Assembly: GCA_021801355.1 (NCBI GenBank)
Contig: JAJYYB010000013.1
Location: 1 to 61,916, forward strand
DNA length: 61,916 nt
DNA from: Microcaldota archaeon
GTDB lineage: Archaea > Micrarchaeota > Micrarchaeia > Micrarchaeales > Micrarchaeaceae
Direction of reading: 5' to 3'
A program made the translations under genes and the position numbers. Below the pieces are notes generated by a model that did not search any database, was not told where the DNA came from, and was given only the letters and a program-made list of their open reading frames with translations. Positions 55,972 to 61,916 of the stretch are shown here, piece after piece (position 1 is the first letter of the stretch; each line of letters begins with the position of its first letter).

Positions 55972-56566
55972 TTGACTGAAGTGAACGCGCGATAGTTTAC
56001 GAGGTCCTTATATCTGTTGACGCGATAGGTCTTCTTGAAGGCAACGATATTTCGCTTTTCACTCTGGCTGCCGCAAGCAGCTACAAGTGGAGGAAAGCCT
56101 GGCTTGTTACGCTTGCCGGGCTGCTTACACTGGTGCCTCTCCTGCCCATATTCTACCTCTTCTTCCAGACCGTGCAAACGCTTGCAGGATTGGCGACGCC
56201 TATCGCTGCGGCGATAATATTCGTACTTGGTGCTCATTTCTTTTATGAGGGCTTCACTGCAAGGAACGAGAAGGACGGATTCGGGGAGGAAGAAAAGGAA
56301 AAAAGCAAATAGGTTTGTTTGGCATATATGCGACAATGATGTAGGAAGGAGCCGAGGCGAGTGGGATAAGCATGTCTATAGCGATGGCTGAAGGAGGAGC
56401 TTACATATCAGCACTCATAGGTCTTGCAATAGGCGTGCTCTTGCCACTGACCGCGGTCAAAGGCCTTGAATCGTTCCTTGAGAAGTTGCCCGAGTGGCTT
56501 GTGCAGTTCACAGTCGGAGCAGTGATGATGATCGCTGCGGCGCTCATTATACTTATTCACATATAA
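55972..56566 (+). pseudogene. Broken multi-TM membrane protein gene (COG4280-like), two fragments
   Basis: Fragment one: TTG 55972 gives LTEVNAR then TAG; after a one-base shift the frame is open to TAG at 56310-56312 and encodes IVYEVLISVDAIGLLEGNDI and two TM segments (LVTLAGLLTLVPLLPIFYLF and PIAAAIIFVLGAHFFYEGF). Fragment two: ATG 56372 to 56566 encodes two TMs ending in EKLPEWLVQFTVGAVMMIAA. Order and TM pattern recall the two halves of an uncharacterised COG4280-type membrane protein. Decay of one gene is the simplest reading; two small genes is the alternative. Confidence 0.45.
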
Positions 56567-56658
56567 TTGTAGGACAACCGCTTGACAGGCAGCGTGCATA
56601 CTTCACGCTGAAAGCAAAAATAAACAAGAAAAAGTTGTTTAAAATAAAAATTACAGAT

Positions 56659-56943
56659 TTATCTGCCTGAAAGGTTAGACACTTCCTCTGCGTTGTCGTG
56701 CTTCTGGCCTTGTCCTACTGCAGAAACGAGTACGACGTCACCTATGTTCTTTATGTTCTTGAAAAGGACGCTCTTCTGCTGCAGTATCCTCTTGACCTCC
56801 TCCTTGTCCGCGTTTTTCCATTCCTCCATAAGGAGCCTGCTGACCTCGCCCCTCTCAAGGTCGACTATAGCATCGCGCACTTCGCCAAGGTATTGGCCTG
56901 CATCGCTGTAGATATCCATGTTGTAAACTTCAGAGATCTTCAT
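56659..56943 (-). CDS. PRC-barrel domain protein
   Basis: 94 residues from ATG 56943, preceded by GGGTGT; an upstream in-frame start exists but adds an uncharacteristic tail. MKISEVYNMDIYSDAGQYLG followed by VRDAIVDLERGEVSRLL is a PRC barrel, and the middle IKNIGDVVLVSAV is its final strand. Archaeal PRC-barrel proteins include CdpB-type cell-division factors and RNA-processing proteins; the role here is unknown. Confidence 0.85.
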   Translation of the reverse strand: MKISEVYNMDIYSDAGQYLGEVRDAIVDLERGEVSRLLMEEWKNADKEEVKRILQQKSVLFKNIKNIGDVVLVSAVGQGQKHDNAEEVSNLSGR

Positions 56944-57085
56944 TGGTACACCCGATATTATATCCGATAGCATATTTAAATAACTTGTGCTAAACAATTC
57001 ATATCTCGCATTTCAATCAACCATTCGGCGCTTATTGCAGCATCACTTTTAAATAACTTTAAAACGAGATAATTTAGCGTAACTA

Positions 57086-58618
57086 GTGGTTAAATTGGCA
57101 GAGCACCAAGTCGATCCGGAAGCCAAGGATCATTGGAAAAAGGGCAACGAGCTATTCGAAGAAAGCCGTTTCGAGGACGCGCTCAAGGAGTACACCGCCG
57201 CGGTACAGATAGACAAGGAGTATGGCGATGCGTATTTCAACCGTGCCCTTACCGAAAGGATACTGCACGACTATGATGGCGCAAGGAGAGACCTGGAGAG
57301 CGTAATAGAGCTGCAGCCGACCAGTTCCGATGCGCTGCTGCTTATAGGCGACATAGCCGAGACCAACAATGACCTGCTAGGTGCCAGGTTCTGGTACGAA
57401 AAATCCCTTGCAGCCAACCCTGACTACACAGAGGCCAAGAATAGGATAGAACATCTCGACACTCTGATGCATGCTGAAAAAGAAAAGGGCGGAGGCAGAC
57501 CTGCCGTGTCAGGCAAGTCAAGTGCAAAGCAGGTTGAGGCTCAGCAGGCCAAGCCAAAGGAGCAGGAGGAACAGAAGGAAGTTATAGAGGAGGGCCAGAT
57601 AAAGAAGCTGCCTTTTTACAAGTCGACGATGAAGTTTGACAGGGTGGTAGGACTTGAGAAGGTAAAGCGCTATCTCATGGAGAACGTGGTGCTGGCCATA
57701 CAGAGGCCAGAACTGTTCAAGAAGTATGGCAAGAAGATGGGTATAGGATTGCTTCTTTACGGGCCGCCTGGAGTCGGTAAGACGCACATAGTAAATGCGA
57801 TAGCTGGAGAAGCCGGCGCTAACGTCATAATAGCCAGAATAAACCAAATCGTGGACATGTATACCGGCAACACGGAGAAGAACCTTCACCAGATATTCGA
57901 GCAGGCGAGGAAGAACACCCCGTGTCTCATAATGTTCGATGAGGTGGACGCGCTTGGAGTGAAGAGGAGCGGCGGGGGAGAGGGCGGTGAAAGCTCTGCA
58001 ATGAGGCTGGCAGTGAACCAGTTCCTAGTGGAGATGAACGGCGTGGAAGCGAACCCGGAGGGTATATTCGTAATAGGAACGACCAACCAGCCTTGGGACA
58101 TGGATCCTGCATTGAAGAGGAGCGGAAGGTTCGGGGACAGCCAGTACCTGTCGCCTCCTGGCTTCAGGGACAGAAAGAAACTTTTCGAGCTTTACACAAG
58201 GAACTCGCCGAGGGGAAGGCTGCGCTACGGCAGGTTGGCTAGGGCAACTGCAGGCTACAGCCCCGCAGACATAGAGCGAATATGCGACAAGGCGAAGATG
58301 AAGCCATTGCTGCACGAGTACTCTAGAAGCGCGAGCAGGAAGCTCACAATGGGCGACATGCTGTCGGTTCTAAAAGACAAGGACTACAGCGGAAGTTCGC
58401 TTGATGAATGGTACCTCATGGTAAAGAAGGACGTTATAAGCAAGACAGAGACCCAGATAGTCGACGGTAAGAAGCAGGAGATAGTCAAGGAGGGTAAACT
58501 CGACGCACAGGAGAAGATACTTTACAAGACCATGATAAGGGACATAAAGCACAACACCAACAACATAAGGATAGAATTCAAGAAGTTCACAAGATGGTTC
58601 GCCATACACGTATTCTGA
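57086..58618 (+). CDS. TPR-repeat AAA+ ATPase fusion
   Basis: 510 residues from GTG 57086 (TTG 57095 possible). Residues 10-130 hold three to four TPR repeats (for example WKKGNELFEESRFEDALKEY, AYFNRALTERILHDYDGARR). A Gln/Glu/Lys linker (130-175) leads to an AAA+ domain: Walker A GPPGVGKT (226-233), pore-loop MYTGNTEKN, Walker B LIMFDEVDAL, sensor-1 GTTNQ, Arg finger RSGRFG. The last 100 residues have no recognised domain. The AAA part is of the Vps4/CDC48/proteasomal type. The TPR region should bind partner or substrate proteins. Confidence 0.9.
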   Translation: MVKLAEHQVDPEAKDHWKKGNELFEESRFEDALKEYTAAVQIDKEYGDAYFNRALTERILHDYDGARRDLESVIELQPTSSDALLLIGDIAETNNDLLGARFWYEKSLAANPDYTEAKNRIEHLDTLMHAEKEKGGGRPAVSGKSSAKQVEAQQAKPKEQEEQKEVIEEGQIKKLPFYKSTMKFDRVVGLEKVKRYLMENVVLAIQRPELFKKYGKKMGIGLLLYGPPGVGKTHIVNAIAGEAGANVIIARINQIVDMYTGNTEKNLHQIFEQARKNTPCLIMFDEVDALGVKRSGGGEGGESSAMRLAVNQFLVEMNGVEANPEGIFVIGTTNQPWDMDPALKRSGRFGDSQYLSPPGFRDRKKLFELYTRNSPRGRLRYGRLARATAGYSPADIERICDKAKMKPLLHEYSRSASRKLTMGDMLSVLKDKDYSGSSLDEWYLMVKKDVISKTETQIVDGKKQEIVKEGKLDAQEKILYKTMIRDIKHNTNNIRIEFKKFTRWFAIHVF

Positions 58619-58624
58619 TTCGTA

Positions 58625-59323
58625 TCAGCGCTTTTCCTTTGCCATGTTGAGAAGTTCGTTCAGCACGGCGTGCACCTCGGTAACGCCGTCAAACTCCGTG
58701 AAATGGCCTCTTTTCGGGTGCACTATTATCTTGGCACCGAGATACTTACGCAGAATCTCGGAATCGGACAGGTTGATATACTGGTCGTCATCAGAGAATA
58801 CAGCGCTTAGACGCTTGAGATGAACGCTCACTCTGGCTATCTCGATTTGGGAATTTAGCCACTCATCTGCTATGGCAACTCCTTCTGGCGTTTCTAGAGA
58901 GCCTTCCTTCAGGCTTAGCCAAGGCGCTACGAAAACAGCGCCTCCGACTGTGACTCCATCACCGAGTGTCTCTACGTACCTCAGTATCGTTTGGCATCCT
59001 ACGCTGTGGCCGACGAAGTAAGTGTCTGCATCTGATTTCACGACAAGACGCGATAGGTAGGGCACCCATGAAGATATATGAGGGTGATCAGGATCAGGCA
59101 TTTGGGGCACAAATACCTCAAACCCAAATTTGTTTAGTGTATCCTTCAACCACTTGTACCAATCGCTTTCTGGGCTTGCACCCCACCGGTGTATTATGAA
59201 GACACGATTTTGCAGCCACTCACCCGAGTATAAATGTTTTATCGCCTTTTGATTGCAATGGAATGCAGCTTCTGGCCGTGGATAGCTTAAGTCATAGGTC
59301 TGATAATAGGTTATGCGACCCAA
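58625..59323 (-). CDS. RBBP9/YdeN-family serine hydrolase
   Basis: 232 residues. HRWGASPESDWYKWL at the front, nucleophile elbow VGHSVGC, acid in FSDDDQYI, catalytic His in PKRGHFTEF. The 45 residues before the hydrolase have no clear start: only TTG 59323 is available, and the family normally begins near VFIIHRWGAS. The true start is uncertain. Converges with the TPR-AAA gene, six bases apart. Confidence 0.78.
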   Translation of the reverse strand: MGRITYYQTYDLSYPRPEAAFHCNQKAIKHLYSGEWLQNRVFIIHRWGASPESDWYKWLKDTLNKFGFEVFVPQMPDPDHPHISSWVPYLSRLVVKSDADTYFVGHSVGCQTILRYVETLGDGVTVGGAVFVAPWLSLKEGSLETPEGVAIADEWLNSQIEIARVSVHLKRLSAVFSDDDQYINLSDSEILRKYLGAKIIVHPKRGHFTEFDGVTEVHAVLNELLNMAKEKR

Positions 59324-59353
59324 ACAAGTATAAAGCCTGGGCCGATGTCAATG

Positions 59354-59662
59354 CTATCTGCCATTGCCATTAGAAAGCGCTTTTCCCTTCAAGTAATCGG
59401 CGTCTAGCTTCTCATGCTTTTTCTTTTCAGTAAGCTCGTCTATTATCCTGCTCAATCCGGCGCTTAAAGCAAACAGGGTGATTTCTCCTTCTTCATAATT
59501 TTTGATTAATTTATTTGCTTTCGAGTATAGGTTATCTGCGCTCTCGTGTACCGCATCGTAAGCCTCTATTCGCAAAAGATGTTTGGGTGCTGGCGTATTG
59601 TGGTTGCCCTTCGAATCGTTTTTGCTATTTGCGGCTTCATTCCAGCTTTTCTTGTCATCCAT
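59354..59662 (-). CDS. Small helical hypothetical protein
   Basis: 102 residues. A Lys/Asn/Ser-rich N-terminus of about 30 residues and two long helices (AYDAVHESADNLYSKANKLI, then FALSAGLSRIIDELTEKKKH). No family recognised. TATA-like TTATATATAA at about 59692-59701 on this strand, the divergent promoter region shared with the ACT-domain gene. Confidence 0.55.
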   Translation of the reverse strand: MDDKKSWNEAANSKNDSKGNHNTPAPKHLLRIEAYDAVHESADNLYSKANKLIKNYEEGEITLFALSAGLSRIIDELTEKKKHEKLDADYLKGKALSNGNGR

Positions 59663-59710
59663 ATGATCAACGTGATGGTATTAAAGTTTGAATTATATAT
59701 AAATTATGTT

Positions 59711-59740
59711 ACAAATTTATGCAAAATTAGCATAATTTGT
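59711..59740. promoter_or_regulatory. Inverted repeat in the divergent promoter region
   Basis: ACAAATTTATGC (59711-59722) and GCATAATTTGT (59730-59740) form a near-perfect palindrome with one extra T. A second, looser pair (GTTACAAATTT and AAATGTAAC) surrounds it. It is placed for a dimeric regulator controlling one or both genes. Confidence 0.5.
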
Positions 59741-59762
59741 GTCAAATGTAACATGTGATTGT

Positions 59763-60359
59763 ATGTCATCAGTATCTGATATGGTAAGGGTATACTTGAA
59801 GAACCGGCCATACGCCTTAGAAGCACTTAGTAGCGGAATAGTTAATTATAGCTCCTTAGCAAGGGCCTTGAAAAGTGAGCTTAATGTAAGCAGCGTATAT
59901 GCGGTTAAAGCTGCAATAGTGAGATATGCCGAACAGTTAAGCAACGATAAGTATACTATAGAAGACAAGGCACTATCAGTCCTCAAGGACAATAGGCTTA
60001 CATTGCTAAATTGTATGAATGTAGTTATAACAGATAGGGAGGTTGGCTTGAATGGAGACGTAGTAGCCAAAATAGGATCATTGTACATTTATTTGACGGA
60101 TACTGAAGTCAGACAGATAACCATTAAGAAAATCAAAAATAGCATAATAAAATTACACGAGAATTGCTCTGTCATTTTAGTTAGTTCGACTCAAAAACTG
60201 GAGGATGTGCCCGGGGTGGTGGCCTTTCTAACATCAGTTTTCGCTGAACAGAGAATAAATGTTATAGAACTGATATCGTGTTATACGGAGACCATACTAG
60301 TGGTCAAAAAAGATGACGCTTTGAGGAGCTATGAACTGCTGTCTGAAATGACCAAGTGA
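59763..60359 (+). CDS. ACT-domain regulatory protein with N-terminal HTH-like segment
   Basis: 198 residues from ATG 59763. Residues 1-70: VYLKNRPYALEALSSGIVNY and SLARALKSELNVSSVYAVKA, a conserved helical, HTH-like front seen in archaeal ACT proteins. Residues 80-198 form two ACT-like repeats (second: KLEDVPGVVAFLTSVFAEQR with INVIELISCYTETILVV). Two ACT motifs usually bind amino acids; it may regulate amino-acid metabolism or act on DNA. Confidence 0.75.
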   Translation: MSSVSDMVRVYLKNRPYALEALSSGIVNYSSLARALKSELNVSSVYAVKAAIVRYAEQLSNDKYTIEDKALSVLKDNRLTLLNCMNVVITDREVGLNGDVVAKIGSLYIYLTDTEVRQITIKKIKNSIIKLHENCSVILVSSTQKLEDVPGVVAFLTSVFAEQRINVIELISCYTETILVVKKDDALRSYELLSEMTK

Positions 60360-60394
60360 AATCGGGCTGCTCTATATCCTAAAATCAAATCTGA

Positions 60395-60469
60395 TGGGCC
60401 TGGAGAGATTTGAACTCTCGACCTCCCGATTATCAGTCGGGCGCTCCAACCAGGCTAAGCTACAAGCCC
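60395..60469 (-). tRNA. tRNA-Ile (GAT)
   Basis: Minus strand. Acceptor GGGCTTG/CAGGCCC (one G-U type pair), anticodon arm CCCGA-CTGATAA-TCGGG giving GAT, variable loop and T arm GAGAGTTCAAATCTCTC. Discriminator A. No intron. Confidence 0.93.
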
Positions 60470-60497
60470 ACAGCTTAAATATGCGATGCCATGCTTA

Positions 60498-61163
60498 TTA
60501 AGTTTTTCTTGAAGCCATGGCTTCCAAATCCAATTCGACCACTTTGCCGGCGGGCTCTTCCTCGCGGAATACCTGGCTCTCGAACTTGTAGAGCTGCACA
60601 TTCTGTTGCATCCAGTAATTCTCGGGTAACCCGGCTTTCACGCATGTCTCAGAAAGGAACTCATCAACACCCCAACCCTGCTCGATAGGGACTACCGGGA
60701 GCAGCAAGCCGGAGTAGACACCATATTGCAGCATCAGCCCGTCCCTGCCGATCTTAACTTCACTGCGCCTCTTGTCTGGATTGCCCTCTATTTTGAATAG
60801 TATAGACAGTATGCTTATCTCTATGGTAAGTTTGCCCAATTCAGCACTTGACAGGGGCCCAAATCTTGGATCCTCGAACGCGGCTGATATGGCCGCTTCT
60901 ATTACAGAACGCTTAATTGGCTCAATAGCACGTGGGAAACCTATGCATCCTCTGAGCTCCTTGGACGGATAAAGCTCCAGCGTCACGAAAATACCGGAGT
61001 TCTGATCAAACGCAGACAGGGCGTTTGATATGAATGTCAAGTCCGCTTTAGGATTCGCGCAATATTGCTCTATGCACTTCCTTGCCGCTCTTATAAGCGT
61101 CTCTCCATCCTTGAGAGAATAAACTTTGATACCACCACCAATTAAATAAATCTCTAATTCCAT
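60498..61163 (-). CDS. AMMECR1-domain protein
   Basis: 221 residues. The hallmark LRGCIGFP is at about residue 75, with IEISILS and LLPVVPIEQGWG downstream, all within a single AMMECR1 domain. Elsewhere AMMECR1 is linked with Memo and a radical SAM protein; neither is near here. Its biochemical role is not settled. Confidence 0.9.
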   Translation of the reverse strand: MELEIYLIGGGIKVYSLKDGETLIRAARKCIEQYCANPKADLTFISNALSAFDQNSGIFVTLELYPSKELRGCIGFPRAIEPIKRSVIEAAISAAFEDPRFGPLSSAELGKLTIEISILSILFKIEGNPDKRRSEVKIGRDGLMLQYGVYSGLLLPVVPIEQGWGVDEFLSETCVKAGLPENYWMQQNVQLYKFESQVFREEEPAGKVVELDLEAMASRKT

Positions 61164-61225
61164 ATATATCTATCTAATCTCGTTCAACAGGTGATTACCT
61201 GCCGGATATCGAACCTAAAAATGCC

Positions 61226-61636
61226 GTGATTGAAGTTTATACCGATGGAGCTGCACGTGGCAACCCAGGCGACAGCGCTTCCGGTTTCATGGTCTTGTCC
61301 GATGGGGAAGTGATAAAGGAGCATTCTGTGTACAATGGAACCGCGACAAATAATTATGCAGAGTACACCGCGGTTATACTTGCGCTTAGATGGTGCGAAG
61401 AACACCTGCCCTGGCGTAATGATGTAGATATAAAACTTTATTCGGACAGCGAGCTGATAATAAGGCAGCTAAATGGCACTTATAAAGTGAAGTCGAAGGA
61501 CCTTGAACCTTTGAACAAGGAGGCCAGCAGGCTAATAAAGCAATTCAAGCGGGTGCTACTTAATAATGTGCCAAGGGAAAACACTTACATAACACAGGTC
61601 GACAGGAACCTGAACCTCTTGCTCGATAAAATCTGA
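61226..61636 (+). CDS. rnhA: Ribonuclease HI
   Basis: 136 residues from GTG 61226. DGAARGNPG opening with the first catalytic Asp, Glu in NNYAEYTAV, Asp in LYSDSELIIRQL, and a final VDRNLNLLLD. The reading frame is open upstream to 61178 (…PDIEPKNAV…) and an AGGTGATT Shine-Dalgarno at 61189-61196 would suit a CTG at 61199; start choice is uncertain. Degrades RNA in RNA-DNA hybrids. Confidence 0.88.
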   Translation: MIEVYTDGAARGNPGDSASGFMVLSDGEVIKEHSVYNGTATNNYAEYTAVILALRWCEEHLPWRNDVDIKLYSDSELIIRQLNGTYKVKSKDLEPLNKEASRLIKQFKRVLLNNVPRENTYITQVDRNLNLLLDKI

Positions 61637-61741
61637 CCGTTGTCCTATCTCAGGATTTTTTAAGCAGGAGAGAGAGCCAGATCAATGTTTACGAGATAGT
61701 AATATTTTTATATATCCTAAGAATATATATGATTAAGGAAG

Positions 61742-61916
61742 ATGGTGGGTCTTACGGCATTTTCAAAGTTAGGTGATCTGCGCCATTCTTTTAAGGCAGC
61801 GCCAAGAGGGCAGGGCGTAACTGAGTACCTAATAACTTACAGCTGGGCGCTCGCCATAATAGGCCTCATAATAGTCGGTCTGTTCTATTCCGGCGTATTT
61901 GGTACACCGAGCACAC
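61742..61916 (+). CDS. Pilin-like protein with class III signal peptide, 3' truncated by window end
   Basis: 58 codons visible, running off the window. APRGQGVTEYLITYSWALAI is a class III signal peptide: Arg-Gly before Gln, Glu at +5, then a hydrophobic helix IIGLIIVGLFYSG. TATA-like TTTTATATATCC lies about 25-40 nt upstream. Comparable to the pilin-like protein at 14361-14873. Confidence 0.8.
   Translation, partial: MVGLTAFSKLGDLRHSFKAAPRGQGVTEYLITYSWALAIIGLIIVGLFYSGVFGTPST

Noticed and set aside
55950-56336. Minus-strand frame of about 128 codons over the broken membrane gene
   Set aside because: Arg/Lys-rich shadow of the plus-strand frame that carries clear membrane helices.

Overview
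The window is archaeal chromosome. It carries a split archaeal RNA polymerase (H, B'', B', A', A''), TFB, a 20S proteasome beta subunit, aCPSF1, an archaeal Sm protein, a SecE/SecD/SecF translocon, RIO1 kinase, NMD3, class III (archaellin/pilin-type) signal peptides, TATA boxes about 26 nt upstream of starts, and many leaderless or GGTG-type ribosome-binding sites. Host genes favour ATA (Ile) and AGG (Arg) codons. Compact gene packing, a bacterial-type grpE-dnaK-dnaJ cluster, cupin-type phosphoglucose isomerase and a GAPN-like dehydrogenase fit a small-genome acidophilic lineage such as Micrarchaeota (ARMAN-like DPANN). That placement is inference, not proven by the window.

Layout. 0.2-5.3 kb: giant four-module beta-helix surface protein, DNA ligase and a winged-helix regulator. 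5.5-7.5 kb: a decayed island beside tRNA-His, holding a broken membrane-anchored ankyrin gene, a GIY-YIG protein and the tail of a DDE transposase that now forms the end of an NFACT-R gene. 8.2-16 kb: secE, thiI, rio1, secF-secD-nmd3 (nmd3 seems to begin at ATA), a pilin-like protein and a CBS protein. 16-20 kb: tRNA-Cys, ComB-like protein, mtnA, a HAD phosphatase and a prenyl synthase. 19.9-27.4 kb: the RNA polymerase operon plus Sm protein. 27.5-35 kb: tRNA-Ala, phosphatase, exchanger, Nudix, GAPN, hydrolase, M1 aminopeptidase and GNAT. 35-44.4 kb: an ABC-2 exporter, cupin PGI, the HTH-grpE-dnaK-dnaJ heat-shock cluster and a sugar nucleotidyltransferase. 44.5-49.5 kb: aCPSF1, proteasome beta, TRAM, a small membrane protein and TFB. 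54.5-61.9 kb: ZIP-like transporter, a broken membrane gene, PRC barrel, a TPR-AAA fusion, RBBP9-like hydrolase, ACT regulator, tRNA-Ile, AMMECR1, RNase HI and the start of another pilin-like gene.

The most interesting region is 49,976-54,415. It is an integrated mini-element in the tRNA-Glu(TTC) gene, bounded by a 62-bp direct repeat (60/62 identical). Its integrase is of the partitioning (SSV) type. The ATG, Shine-Dalgarno and TATA box lie at the right end, and the catalytic C-terminal part lies at the left end. Joining the two ends at the repeat restores one in-frame protein of about 323 residues and predicts a 4,378-bp circle. The element also carries a ParA-like ATPase, inverted and direct copies of a CATGTAGAGA iteron, a roughly 230-nt region of nested perfect stems (a structured RNA or an origin), and a HNH-repeat plus MUG113/T5orf172 protein. 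An IS630-family insertion sits between the last two protein genes. No replication initiator or ParB is recognisable. Without the IS the element would be only about 3.3 kb, which makes it a candidate for an undescribed minimal integrative plasmid.
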